Shown here piece after piece: positions 32,773-40,642 of a stretch of DNA of 49,305 bases. The notes beneath the pieces were generated by a model. It had not been told where the DNA came from and searched no databases. It saw nothing but the letters and a program-made list of their open reading frames with translations. Source of the stretch: Sphingomonadales bacterium (GTDB taxonomy: Bacteria; Pseudomonadota; Alphaproteobacteria; Sphingomonadales; Govanellaceae). How positions within the stretch are numbered: position 1 is the first letter of the stretch; each line of letters opens with the position of its first letter. The DNA lies in the NCBI GenBank assembly GCA_019455285.1, contig JACFMS010000024.1, forward strand, positions 1-49,305, in the 5' to 3' direction. The translations under genes and the position numbers were made by a program.

Positions 32773-33725
32773 AGGGCTCTCTCCAGGGGCCAAGGGGCGG
32801 CCGCGGTACGGCAGGCGGCGCGCAGACGGGCGGAGCGGGCGCGCGGGTTCAGCGCCGCTTCCTCCTCGCTCGGCCGCACGGCTTTTTTCGTCATAAGGGT
32901 AAAACTTGGCGGGGTTAAGGCGACATTGGGGCGGTGACGCGACGGGCCGCCGACCTCGCCGGAGCGCTGCCGCAGGAACGCCTTGACGATACGGTCCTCC
33001 AGCGAATGGAATGACACCACGATGAGCCGACCGCCGGCGCCGATGAGGCGCTCGGCCGCCGCCAGTCCACCCTCCAATTCGCCCAGTTCATCGTTGACCG
33101 AAATCCGCAACGCCTGGAAGGTGCGGGTCGCGGGATGGATGGCCTGATGCCCCGGCACGGCGCGCTCGACGATCTTTGCCAACTCGCCGGTGCGAGTGAT
33201 CGGGCGGTCGCCGCGCACCGCGACGATGGCGCGGGCGATGCGCCGCGAGTGACGCTCTTCGCCGTACTTGTAGATCAGATCAGCCAGTTCCTCGGCGCTG
33301 AGCGAGTTGACGAGATCGGCGGCGCTCGGCCCCTCGCGCCCCATGCGCATATCCAGGGGACCGTCGGCTTGAAAGGAAAAGCCGCGCCCCGCCTCATCCA
33401 GTTGCATGGAGGAGACGCCAAGATCAAGCACCACGCCATCGACGCGGGACACGCCAACGCCGCCCAAAAGCTCGATCATGTCGCCAAAGCGGCCGGAAAG
33501 AAAATGAAAGCGCTCGCCATAAGCCGCCGTCAGCGCCGCCGCATAGGGCGCCACCGTCGGATCGCGGTCGATGCCATAGACCGTGCACTTGGCGGCATCC
33601 AGGATGGCGCGGCTGTAGCCGCCGGCGCCGAAGGTGCCGTCGACGAAAACCTCACCGTCGCGGGGATTTAAGAACTCCACCACTTCCCGGCGCAGCACGG
33701 AGAGATGGGGCGGCTTTGAACTCAT
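32769..33725 (-). CDS. rsmH: 16S rRNA (cytosine-1402-N4)-methyltransferase
   Basis: RsmH (formerly MraW) methylates C1402 of 16S rRNA in the decoding centre. The 318-residue protein begins [15 protein letters not shown], has the SAM-binding [16 protein letters not shown] at about 27-42, [21 protein letters not shown], and [19 protein letters not shown], plus the [13 protein letters not shown] segment near the end. It lies second in the dcw cluster, overlapping mraZ and ftsL by four bases each. Confidence 0.97.
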   Translation of the reverse strand: MSSKPPHLSVLRREVVEFLNPRDGEVFVDGTFGAGGYSRAILDAAKCTVYGIDRDPTVAPYAAALTAAYGERFHFLSGRFGDMIELLGGVGVSRVDGVVLDLGVSSMQLDEAGRGFSFQADGPLDMRMGREGPSAADLVNSLSAEELADLIYKYGEERHSRRIARAIVAVRGDRPITRTGELAKIVERAVPGHQAIHPATRTFQALRISVNDELGELEGGLAAAERLIGAGGRLIVVSFHSLEDRIVKAFLRQRSGEVGGPSRHRPNVALTPPSFTLMTKKAVRPSEEEAALNPRARSARLRAACRTAAAPWPLERAL

Positions 33726-34171
33726 GCCAGGCCCCCGTTCTGCGCCAGATTTTTCTGCACCAGCGCCTGCGCCTTGGCATTGAACGCCTCTAACGCGGCG
33801 GGTTGCCAGATCTGGAAGGTTTTGCCGCGCCCGACAAACGCGGCGTGTTCGTCGATGCCGGCATGGGCCAACAGATCGGCGGGCAACAGGATGCGGCCCT
33901 CGGGATCAAAGGCGAGCTGACGGCTGTCAGCGAGAATCGACGCCGACAGCGCCTGCCGGGGATCGCTCAACGACGCCACTTCGTCCACTTCCGCCGAATG
34001 GCGCTCCATGTAGGCGAGATCCGCGCCGATGATCGCCGGCAACAGCGGCGAGCGATAAAGCACCACGCCCGGCCACTCGCCGTTCGCCAGCGCGGCGCGG
34101 AAACTGGCGGGGACGGAAACCCTGCCCTTCCGGTCGACCTTGTTGACGAATGTGGACAGAAACAACGGCAT
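33722..34171 (-). CDS. mraZ: Transcriptional regulator MraZ
   Basis: MraZ is an AbrB-fold DNA-binding protein that in Escherichia coli represses its own dcw operon by binding TGGG repeats. The 149-residue product has two SpoVT-AbrB halves, marked by [17 protein letters not shown] at about 12-28 and [18 protein letters not shown], each with the DxxGR core. It is the first gene of the cluster. A ladder of TGGG boxes sits 120-190 bp upstream of its start, supporting autoregulation. The leader is about 160 nt. Confidence 0.95.
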   Translation of the reverse strand: MPLFLSTFVNKVDRKGRVSVPASFRAALANGEWPGVVLYRSPLLPAIIGADLAYMERHSAEVDEVASLSDPRQALSASILADSRQLAFDPEGRILLPADLLAHAGIDEHAAFVGRGKTFQIWQPAALEAFNAKAQALVQKNLAQNGGLA

Positions 34172-34295
34172 GAAGCGGCCTGATTATTGGTGTCTGCCGG
34201 TTGGTCTGACCGGCAACGGCTGAATGAGCGGTGATTTTTCCCCGAGTTCCTCCCGCGGCAGGCCCCTGTTTTCAAAGGCAAGACGAGTCGTTTGT

Positions 34296-34360
34296 TGGGT
34301 TCTCATTGGATTACCATGGGCACCTATGGGCGTCAATGGGATTACATGGTATAAAATGGG
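34296..34360. promoter_or_regulatory. MraZ operator: seven TGGN boxes, six at an exact 10-bp period
   Basis: On the plus strand TGGG occurs at 34296, TGGA at 34307, TGGG at 34317, 34327 and 34337, TGGT at 34347 and TGGG at 34357. The last six are exactly 10 bp apart and the first is 11 bp away. Escherichia coli MraZ is known to bind TGGG repeats separated by about 5 bp, also a 10-bp period. The boxes run from the dcw promoter spacer into the early transcribed region and lie on the strand opposite to mraZ. Confidence 0.8.
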
Positions 34361-34378
34361 TGTTAACAAGACGTTAAA
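34341..34378 (-). promoter_or_regulatory. Candidate dcw (mraZ) promoter
   Basis: Reading on the minus strand, TTGTTA (34369-34364) and TGTAAT (34346-34341) are separated by 17 bp. An overlapping alternative is TTTAAC (34378-34373) with TTATAC (34354-34349) at 18 bp. Either puts transcription start about 160-170 nt before mraZ. The element is interleaved with MraZ boxes and the CtrA-type site. Confidence 0.55.
34362..34377 (-). promoter_or_regulatory. Perfect CtrA-type site at the dcw promoter
   Basis: The minus strand reads TTAACGTCTTGTTAAC, which is TTAA-N7-TTAAC, the full consensus of the alphaproteobacterial cell-cycle regulator CtrA. It overlaps the -35 region of the candidate dcw promoter. 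CtrA control of division genes is established in Caulobacter; its use here is inferred. Confidence 0.6.
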
Positions 34379-34414
34379 CGCCTAGAACAAACCGTGAAAG
34401 GCACACGAAATACA

Positions 34415-34449
34415 GGTGTTACCGCTGCGTTGCGCATGGCGGTAACGCC
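34415..34449. terminator. Hairpin between rnpB and the dcw promoter
   Basis: An 11-bp outer stem (GTTACCGC against GCGGTAAC plus three further pairs including one G-U) and a 4-bp inner stem (TGCG/CGCA) enclose a 3-nt loop, with a 2-nt bulge. It lies about 40 nt beyond the 3' end of rnpB and upstream of the dcw promoter on the same strand. No strong T-run follows, so termination or RNA-end protection is likely but unproved. Confidence 0.45.
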
Positions 34450-34486
34450 ATCGTTGTTATTGGGACGACATGGGAAAAATGAGTAG

Positions 34487-34934
34487 GGGTCAGATGGTCT
34501 ATAAGCCGGGTTCTGTCCTCGGGAGATGATCCCGATGGACGGCCATTCCTCTCGAACGCCCGTTGCCGGACGCCTCTAGCAACCTACCCGGACGGCGGTT
34601 CGGAAGATGCAACCTGCCGCTCGTGGCGGCGCGCCGTCCCTATTTGGTCTTGCTCCCGGTGGGGTTTGCCCTGCCGCTCTTGTTACCAAGCGCGCGGTGC
34701 GCTCTTACCGCACCATTTCACCCTTACCCGCCAAACCGACCGAAGCCGCCGGCGGGCGGTATATTTTCTGTGGCACTTTCCCTGAAGTCGCCTTCGCCGG
34801 ACGTTATCCGGCACCGTATCTCCGGGGAGCCCGGACTTTCCTCCCCACCACCAAAAAGGGCTTAAAGCCATCGCCGCTTGCATACCTGCGCAAGCCCTTT
34901 TTAGCGGTGGGGCGGCCGTCCGACCATCTGACCC
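34487..34934 (-). ncRNA. rnpB: RNase P RNA (bacterial type A)
   Basis: This is the catalytic RNA that trims the 5' ends of tRNA precursors. On the minus strand it shows the universal segments GAGGAAAGTCCGGGCTCC, the GGTAAGGGTGAAA / GCGGTAAGAGCGCACCG block, GAGCAAGACCAAATAGGG, CGGGTAGGTTGCTAGAGG and the 3' element GAGGACAGAACCCGGCTTAT. The ends pair perfectly for 13 bp (GGGTCAGATGGTC with GACCATCTGACCC), forming helix P1 and fixing both ends to within a few bases. A long AAAAAGGGCTT / AAGCCCTTTTT stem forms an extended P3. The 448-nt size is at the upper end of the type A range. Confidence 0.96.
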
Positions 34935-34940
34935 GTCCCC

Positions 34941-34969
34941 AAGATGGCGATGCGGCCGGCTTGCGTCAA
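34941..34969 (-). promoter_or_regulatory. Promoter of rnpB
   Basis: On the minus strand TTGACG (34969-34964) is followed after exactly 17 bp by CATCTT (34946-34941). The predicted start, about 7 nt further on, coincides with the first bases of helix P1 of the RNase P RNA at 34934, which independently supports both calls. Confidence 0.7.
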
Positions 34970-35026
34970 GGCCGGGGATGTTTTACGACAGATGAGCGTC
35001 ATCGAACGGTCGGGAGCGTCAAGCCC

Positions 35027-35236
35027 ATGCGTCATCTGCTCATTTCCTGTTTTGTGCTGGCAAGCCTTGCCGGCTGCTCGAACATCGGCAACATGTTCAG
35101 CGGCAGCGGCCCGGAACGCCCCTTCGATACGGTGACCGCACCCGATACCAAGGATGTCTTGAAGGCAAAGCCTGAGGGTCTGATGGCCGACACCGAAAAC
35201 GCCCAGCACACCGGCATGCCCTTGCAGCCGGAATAA
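35027..35236 (+). CDS. Small lipoprotein of unknown function
   Basis: A 69-residue product with a short signal peptide MRHLLISCFVLASLAGC and a canonical lipobox LAGC (Cys17). The mature part is 53 residues, polar, without repeats or a recognisable domain (ERPFDTVTAPDTKDVLKAKP, then a tail ending MPLQPE). The ATG has GGGAG about 12 bases upstream. The same frame is open back through the antisense of rnpB, but that part is not coding. It is divergent from rnpB and its stop lies 1 nt from the stop of the convergent amidase. Localisation at the inner or outer membrane is not decided; residue +2 is Ser, which favours the outer membrane in enterics. Confidence 0.7.
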   Translation: MRHLLISCFVLASLAGCSNIGNMFSGSGPERPFDTVTAPDTKDVLKAKPEGLMADTENAQHTGMPLQPE

Positions 35237-35237
35237 C

Positions 35238-35975
35238 TCACAGCCCTGTCTGATCCAACAGATCGTCCAATGCAGCGCGGGTCTCGGCATCGGCGATACC
35301 ATCCACTTGGCTGCGCCGGTAATGGCGCTGGAAGGCTTTCACGACACTCTCCGTTGCCAGATCGTATATCCCGCTGACCGCAATGCCGTAGCCGAACCGC
35401 CGCAGACGGATCTGAAAGCCGCGCGCCAAGCGGCCGCTGTCGCCCGGCGCCAACGTTTTGTGGCGGGTAACGCGACGGCGCGGCATCAAGCCGATTCCCG
35501 CCGCCGCCAGCCGCTCCCAATCAAACAATTCGCCGGGATCGGTTTTACGCGCCGGAGCGACGTCGGAATGTCCCAGCACCCGCTGCGGCGGAATGGCGTG
35601 ACGGGCAAGAATATCGCGCGCCAGCTTGACCAGCGCCGCCATCTGCGGCTCGGGAAACGGCCGATAGCCGCCGGCATAGCCGGGATAGGCATGGCCCGGG
35701 TTAACCAGCTCGATGCCGATGGAAATACCGTTGATATCCCGTTCGCCGGCCCATTCGCTGACCCCGGCGTGCCAGGCGCGGCGCGCTTCGTCCACCAGGC
35801 GATAGACCGTTCCATCCTCGTCAATGAGGTAATGCGCGCTGACCTTGGCGGCGGGATCGAGGAGCCGCGCCAACGCCTCAGCCATGGTGCTCATGCCGGT
35901 GTAGTGGAGAAGAAGCAGGCTGATGGCTTTGCCCGATGGGCGCTCATCGTGATTGGGGGATGGCCGCTCGATCAA
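35238..35975 (-). CDS. N-acetylmuramoyl-L-alanine amidase (Amidase_2) with peptidoglycan-binding domain
   Basis: A zinc amidase that cleaves the bond between MurNAc and the L-Ala of the stem peptide. The 245 residues include LLLHYTGM (His24), VSAHYLIDEDG (His48), ARRAWHAGVSEW, IGIELVNPGH, and VLGHSDVAPARKTDPG with His136, Lys144 and Asp146, the expected ligands and catalytic residues. Residues about 170-240 form a PG_binding_1 domain (GSGRLARGFQIRLRRFGYG, DLATESVVKAFQRHYR). No signal peptide is visible, as in cytoplasmic AmpD, although the wall-binding domain is more like exported AmiD. The DMT transporter gene ends 3 nt before its start. Confidence 0.88.
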   Translation of the reverse strand: MIERPSPNHDERPSGKAISLLLLHYTGMSTMAEALARLLDPAAKVSAHYLIDEDGTVYRLVDEARRAWHAGVSEWAGERDINGISIGIELVNPGHAYPGYAGGYRPFPEPQMAALVKLARDILARHAIPPQRVLGHSDVAPARKTDPGELFDWERLAAAGIGLMPRRRVTRHKTLAPGDSGRLARGFQIRLRRFGYGIAVSGIYDLATESVVKAFQRHYRRSQVDGIADAETRAALDDLLDQTGL

Positions 35976-35978
35976 TTC

Positions 35979-36851
35979 CTATAACCCCTTGGCGCGGGCC
36001 AACATGGCCTCGCGGAAGGTTACCACGGAAACGCCGAGAAAGGTGATAATGCCGCCGATCAGCATGCGCGACGTCAAGGTTTCCCCCAACAAGAGGATGG
36101 AGGCGAAGATGCCGAACACCGGCGAGAGCAAAAAGATCGGCGTGACCGTCGAGACCGGATAGCGCTGGTAGAGATAATAGACGCCGCCATGGCCAAACAG
36201 CGACGCGCCAAGGCCGGTATAAAGCACCAGCCCGATGCCGAAGGCCGACAGCTCAGCCAGCTGTTGGCCCTGATCCTGCTCAAACACCAAGCTCAGACCG
36301 ATGAGGGTTAGCGCAATCAGGGTCGATGTCCAGGCCTGCATCTCGAACACCGAGACGTCCTTGACTTGGCGCATGAAAATCGCGCCAAAGGCGTAAGCGA
36401 CCTGCGACAGGGTAAGCACGATGACACCGTCAACATAGGAAAAAACCTTAGGATCGGCGGTCATCAAGGCGACGCCCGAGAACGCCATGGCCAAGCCGCC
36501 GATACGCCACGGTCCCAGCCGTTCGCCGAGAAAAATTACCGCCAATACGGTGGAAAACGGGATCGAGAGCTGGGTAACGATGGATGCCGCCGAAGCGTCG
36601 CCCATGAGCTTAAAGCCAAGAAACAGGGTAGCGAAATGCAGCGGCCCGACGGTAACGGCGGCTAATAGCAGCATCTTCATATTTCCCGGCTTCCACTTCA
36701 GCCAGGGCAGCAGAAAGACCAGCACGATGGTGGCGCGTAAAGCGCCAAACAGCATTGGCGACAGCTCATCGAGTCCCAGCTTCAAGACGACGAGATTGAC
36801 GCCCCAAACGAGGTTGATGGCGAGCGCGAATAGCAAATGGGCGGGCGACAT
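35979..36851 (-). CDS. DMT superfamily (EamA) transporter
   Basis: A 290-residue inner-membrane protein with about ten hydrophobic helices arranged as two EamA repeats: LLFALAINLVWGVNLVVLKLG opens the first and SQVAYAFGAIFMRQVKDVS the second. The C-terminal half has PVSTVTPIFLLSPVFGIFASILL and LLGETLTSRMLIGGIITFLGV, the typical closing motif. The family exports amino acids, nucleobases and other metabolites; the substrate here cannot be inferred. It is transcribed just ahead of the amidase gene with a 3-nt gap, so the two are probably one operon, perhaps with trmJ 95 nt upstream. Confidence 0.88.
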   Translation of the reverse strand: MSPAHLLFALAINLVWGVNLVVLKLGLDELSPMLFGALRATIVLVFLLPWLKWKPGNMKMLLLAAVTVGPLHFATLFLGFKLMGDASAASIVTQLSIPFSTVLAVIFLGERLGPWRIGGLAMAFSGVALMTADPKVFSYVDGVIVLTLSQVAYAFGAIFMRQVKDVSVFEMQAWTSTLIALTLIGLSLVFEQDQGQQLAELSAFGIGLVLYTGLGASLFGHGGVYYLYQRYPVSTVTPIFLLSPVFGIFASILLLGETLTSRMLIGGIITFLGVSVVTFREAMLARAKGL

Positions 36852-36946
36852 GCGGTATCTTTTATGGCTGGAAAGGCCGGGTCCTGCCCGCTTCTCATAG
36901 CACAGAAGCCCGCCCCCGCCAGCGAATTTATCCGATATTTTTTATG

Positions 36947-37699
36947 TCACACCCGCGGCTTGCCGGCCGATCGGCCATAGAGCGCCAACGACTTGATCAT
37001 GCCCCGCAGCGTGCGCACGTCCTGATCGGTCAGGTTCATGCGCAAAAAAATGTTGCGGATATTGCGCATCATGTGAGGGATTTTTTCCGGCGGGCGCAGG
37101 AAACCGGAGAGCGTCAGTTCCGTCGCCAAATGCCCCATCAGATCATTGATCTCCCGTTGCGTCGCCGGCACGGCGTCGCCCAACTGCAGCGCGGCATTTG
37201 GCGTCGCATCCGCCGCCGCTAGCCATTCGTAAGCGATCAGCAGCACCGCTTGCGCGATATTGAGCGAGGAAAAATTCGCGGCCGTCGGGATGGTGATCAG
37301 GGTTTCGGCAAGCACGATCTCCTCGTTGGTCAGCCCCGTCGCCTCGGCCCCGAACAACACGCCGACTTGCCGCCCCATTTGCTCCTTGGCGCGAATTGCG
37401 CGCGCCGCGTGGCGGGGTGTGGCCACCTCCTTCAGCATGCCGCGCGGCCGCGCCGTGGTAGCGTAAACGTCATGGAGATCAGCGACCGCGCTGGCGGCCG
37501 TGGCGAAAACCTCCGCCTCCTCAAGTATCCAATCAGCCCCCGCCGCCGGCGCTTGCGCCGCCGGATTGGGCCAGCCGTCCCGCGGCGCCACCAGGCGGAG
37601 CTTGCGTAAGCCGCAGTTGGCCATGGCGCGGGCGACATGGCCGATGTTCTCGCCCAACTGCGGCCGCACCAGAATGATGATGGGAGTGAGATGAACCAC
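36947..37699 (-). CDS. trmJ: TrmJ-type tRNA/rRNA 2'-O-methyltransferase (SPOUT)
   Basis: A 250-residue SpoU/TrmJ-like enzyme, expected to methylate the ribose of position 32 in some tRNAs. Motif 1 is IILVRPQLGENIGHVARAM, motif 2 VGVLFGAEATGLTNEEI and motif 3 FSSLNIAQAVLLIAYEW, forming the SPOUT knot. The C-terminal extension (HLATELTLSGFLRPPEKIPHM) is typical of TrmJ. An ATG 20 codons upstream lies inside a repeat and encodes a Pro/Arg-rich extension; the GTG at 37699 is preferred because AGGAGAGGG precedes it. That ribosome site is the 3' arm of a perfect 9-bp hairpin. Confidence 0.88.
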   Translation of the reverse strand: MVHLTPIIILVRPQLGENIGHVARAMANCGLRKLRLVAPRDGWPNPAAQAPAAGADWILEEAEVFATAASAVADLHDVYATTARPRGMLKEVATPRHAARAIRAKEQMGRQVGVLFGAEATGLTNEEIVLAETLITIPTAANFSSLNIAQAVLLIAYEWLAAADATPNAALQLGDAVPATQREINDLMGHLATELTLSGFLRPPEKIPHMMRNIRNIFLRMNLTDQDVRTLRGMIKSLALYGRSAGKPRV

Positions 37700-37705
37700 T
37701 TTATT

Positions 37706-37823
37706 CCCTCTCCTGCGAGGAGAGGGAGGGGCCCGCGTCAGCGGGAGGGTGAGGTGCAAAGTTTGGCGTTTGCAGCCACCTCACCCGGCGGCTCTGCCGC
37801 CACCCTCTCCTCATAGGAGAGGG
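37706..37823. repeat. Intergenic palindromic repeat (CCTCACCC / CCCTCTCC family), copy 2
   Basis: A 118-bp block between cysS and trmJ. It has a perfect 9-bp hairpin (CCCTCTCCT / AGGAGAGGG, 3-nt loop) at each end (37706-37726 and 37803-37823), internal GGTGAGGTG and CACCTCACC facing each other, and a GGCGGC / GCCGCC stem. The whole is therefore a large inverted repeat and shares its elements with 10229-10318. On the cysS-trmJ transcript it would fold tightly. Confidence 0.8.
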
Positions 37824-37831
37824 AAGTATAT

Positions 37832-39166
37832 TCACACCCGCCGCCATGTGGTGCCCTGCGGTCCGTCTTCGAGGATGATGCCCTCGGCCAGAAGATCGTC
37901 GCGGATGCGGTCGGCGGTTTTGAAATCCTTGGCCTTGCGGGCGGCCAGACGTTCGGCAATCAAGGCCTCGACGCGCGCCGTATCGTCGCCGCCTTCGCGA
38001 AACCATTCCTCCGCCGACCGCTGCACCAACCCCAGCAAATCGCAGGCGGCGCGCAAGCCTTGTGCATCCTTGGCCGAGGCCAGCGCGTTCAATTCCGCAA
38101 TCGCCTGTGGAGTGTTAAGGTCATCAAGCAAGGCATCCATTACCGCCTCAGGCACTACTGCATCATTCGCCTTCACATCGCCCACCAACCGATACCAGCG
38201 GTCAAGCTGCGCCTTCGCTGCCCGTATGCCATCCTTGGTGAAATCCAACGGCTGGCGATAGTGCGCGCTCAATAAGGTCAAGCGAATGGCCTCGCCGCGG
38301 CCGGGAAATTCCTCCAGGAGATCATGCACGGTGAAGAAGTTTCCCAACGACTTCGACATCTTCTCGCCATTGACGGTGACAAAACCGTTGTGCACCCAGT
38401 AGTTGGCGAGCGCATGGCCGGCGTGCGCGCCTTCGCTTTGCGCAATTTCATTTTCATGGTGAGGAAAAATCAGGTCGATGCCGCCGCCGTGAATGTCGAT
38501 GGTTTGCCCGAGATTCTTCTCGATCATGCACGAGCATTCCAGATGCCAGCCCGGCCGGCCGCGTCCCCACGGACTATCCCAGCCCGGCTGATCAGGCGCG
38601 GACGGTTTCCACAGCACAAAGTCGGCGGGGTCTTTTTTGTAAGAGGCGACCTCGACCCGCGCGCCGGCGATCATTTCATCGCGGTTGCGGTTGGACAGTT
38701 TCCCATATCCCGGCAGCGACGGCACATGAAACAGCACATGACCGTCCGCTTCATAAGCATGGCCGCGCTCGATCAATCGCGCCACCATGGCGATCATCTC
38801 AGCGATATGACCGGTAGCGTGGGGTTCGATATCCGGCGGCAGCGCGTTCAAGGCCGCCATGTCGTCGCGGTACGCTTGTTCGAAGCGCCGGGTAATCTCG
38901 CTTATATCGCCGCCGGTTTCAACAGCCCGCGCCATGATCTTGTCGTCGATGTCGGTGATGTTGCGGGCATAGGTGACGTGATCCGCGCCATAAAGATGGC
39001 GCAGCAGCCGCACCAGCACATCAAACACCACCACCGGTCGCGCATTGCCGATGTGGGCGAAGTCGTAAACCGTCGGTCCGCACACGTAAAGCCGCACATT
39101 CTTGGGATCGATGGGGCGGAAAACTTCCTTCTTGCGGCTTAGGGTATTATACAGCGTCAAGCTCAT
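37832..39166 (-). CDS. cysS: Cysteinyl-tRNA synthetase
   Basis: CysS charges tRNA-Cys. The 444-residue class I synthetase has [16 protein letters not shown] (zinc Cys plus the HIGH-type HIGN), [13 protein letters not shown], the second zinc segment [22 protein letters not shown], and [16 protein letters not shown] with an intact KMSKS near residue 268. The C-terminal anticodon-binding part is present to [16 protein letters not shown]. The ATG overlaps the gltX stop by one base (TGATG), so the two synthetases are coupled. Confidence 0.97.
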   Translation of the reverse strand: MSLTLYNTLSRKKEVFRPIDPKNVRLYVCGPTVYDFAHIGNARPVVVFDVLVRLLRHLYGADHVTYARNITDIDDKIMARAVETGGDISEITRRFEQAYRDDMAALNALPPDIEPHATGHIAEMIAMVARLIERGHAYEADGHVLFHVPSLPGYGKLSNRNRDEMIAGARVEVASYKKDPADFVLWKPSAPDQPGWDSPWGRGRPGWHLECSCMIEKNLGQTIDIHGGGIDLIFPHHENEIAQSEGAHAGHALANYWVHNGFVTVNGEKMSKSLGNFFTVHDLLEEFPGRGEAIRLTLLSAHYRQPLDFTKDGIRAAKAQLDRWYRLVGDVKANDAVVPEAVMDALLDDLNTPQAIAELNALASAKDAQGLRAACDLLGLVQRSAEEWFREGGDDTARVEALIAERLAARKAKDFKTADRIRDDLLAEGIILEDGPQGTTWRRV

Positions 39167-40509
39167 CAGGCGGCATCCCCGCGCAAGCGTTTTGCCGCCC
39201 GGTCGCGGCCGATCAACGGCAGCAGCGCCGATAAATCCGGCCCATGATCGTGTCCTGTCAGCGCCTTGCGTAACGGCAAAAACAGCGCCTTGCCCTTGGC
39301 CCCGGTTTTCTCCTTCACCCGCGCTGTCCAGACATGCCAGGTGTCATGATCCCAGGGTTCTTGCGGTAACAGCGCGCCCGCCTCGGCAAGGAAATTTTCG
39401 TCCTCAATAATGCCCGCCTGCGGTCCGTTGACCACCTGTGCCCACTCCCGCGCGTCTTTCAGAAACGCCAGATTGGGCCGCACCGCCAGCCAGAATTGTT
39501 CGCTGACGTTATTGATGCCGAGCGCCGCCAGCCGATCGCGCACCGCTGCAAAGGGCATCGCGTGCAGCACCTTGGCGTTGAGATTTTTCAATTCCTCGAC
39601 ATCGAACTTGGCGGTGGCGCGGCCAAAATGCGCAATATCGAAGCCGGCCACCAACTCCTCCAGCGAGGCATGGGACTCCACCGGATCGGAGGTGCCAAGC
39701 CGCGCCAGCAGCGACAACAGCGCCATCGGCTCGAACCCTTCCTCGCGCAAGGTACGCAAGCTTAGGCTGCCGGTGCGCTTGGACAAGGCTTCGCCATGCG
39801 CGCCAACCAGCAGCGGAAAGTGCCCGAATGTGGGCATATGATCGCCCAGCGCTTGATAAATCTGAATTTGCACTGCCGTGTTGGTGACGTGATCCTCGCC
39901 GCGCAGCACGTGGGTGGCGTGAAGCTCCACGTCATCGACCACCGACGGCAGGGTGTAAAGATAGGTGCCGTCGACGCGCACCAGCACCGGATCGCTGACA
40001 CTGGAAAGATCGACGCCGACCTCGCCGCGCACCAGGTCATGCCATACCACGCGCGCATTTTCCTGTAATTTGAAGCGCCAATGCGGCCGCCGTCCCTCGG
40101 CCTCATAGGCGCGGCGCTTCTCGGCGCCCAAATTAAGGCCTTCGCGGTCATAGACCGGCGGCTTGTGGCGGGCAAGCTGAAGCTTGCGCTTCAGTTCCAA
40201 TTCTTCCGCTGTTTCATAGCAGGCGTAAAGCCGGCCCGATGCCTTCAACTGTTCCACCGCCAGCGCATAGCGGTCATAACGGTCGCGCTGACGGACAAAG
40301 GAATCCCAATTCAGGCCGCACCAGGTCAGATCTTCCTGAATGGCTGTCTCAAATGCCGCCGTCGAGCGCTCTTCATCGGTATCGTCAAGACGCAACAGAA
40401 ATTCGCCGCCCTGTTGCCGGGCATAAAGCCAGTTGATCAGCGCCACGCGCAAATTGCCGGCATGTAGATAGCCGGTGGGACTAGGCGCGAAACGGACTTT
40501 GACGGTCAT
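39166..40509 (-). CDS. gltX: Glutamyl-tRNA synthetase
   Basis: GltX attaches glutamate to tRNA-Glu, and in many alphaproteobacteria one of two copies charges tRNA-Gln for later amidation. The 447-residue protein has [20 protein letters not shown] (HIGH motif as HAGN), [35 protein letters not shown], and [19 protein letters not shown], where the KMSKS loop is LSKRT. No zinc-cysteine cluster is seen. Adjacent to cysS with a one-base overlap. Whether it is discriminating or not cannot be told here. Confidence 0.95.
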   Translation of the reverse strand: MTVKVRFAPSPTGYLHAGNLRVALINWLYARQQGGEFLLRLDDTDEERSTAAFETAIQEDLTWCGLNWDSFVRQRDRYDRYALAVEQLKASGRLYACYETAEELELKRKLQLARHKPPVYDREGLNLGAEKRRAYEAEGRRPHWRFKLQENARVVWHDLVRGEVGVDLSSVSDPVLVRVDGTYLYTLPSVVDDVELHATHVLRGEDHVTNTAVQIQIYQALGDHMPTFGHFPLLVGAHGEALSKRTGSLSLRTLREEGFEPMALLSLLARLGTSDPVESHASLEELVAGFDIAHFGRATAKFDVEELKNLNAKVLHAMPFAAVRDRLAALGINNVSEQFWLAVRPNLAFLKDAREWAQVVNGPQAGIIEDENFLAEAGALLPQEPWDHDTWHVWTARVKEKTGAKGKALFLPLRKALTGHDHGPDLSALLPLIGRDRAAKRLRGDAA

Positions 40510-40520
40510 GTCAACGCACC

Positions 40521-40587
40521 GTCATCCCCATGATGAGCGGGGATCCACTCTGATGGCAAGATGGATTCCCGCTTTCGCGGGAATGAC
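40521..40587. repeat. Inverted repeat of the GTCAT(C/T)CCCGC family, copy 1
   Basis: GTCATCCCC ... GCGGGGATCCA at 40521-40547 is mirrored by TGGATTCCCGC ... GCGGGAATGAC at 40562-40587, with a short central spacer. It sits between gltX and the upstream nadE. Intergenic repeats with this sequence are widespread in proteobacteria. A single-arm relative is at 49230-49260. Confidence 0.75.
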
Positions 40588-40642
40588 GCTGAATAATATT
40601 TAGATGCCGGAGTGTGCACGATGATCTCACTTAGTCCGTCAG

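Noticed and set aside
34296-34360. Short regularly spaced repeats that could look like a CRISPR or satellite
   Set aside because: Units are only 4 bp on a 10-bp step, unlike CRISPR repeats, and their site and sequence match MraZ boxes. No CRISPR array was seen anywhere in the window.
34607-35026. Upstream extension of the small lipoprotein frame through rnpB
   Set aside because: This part is the complement of RNase P RNA, and the lipoprotein signal peptide starts at the ATG at 35027.
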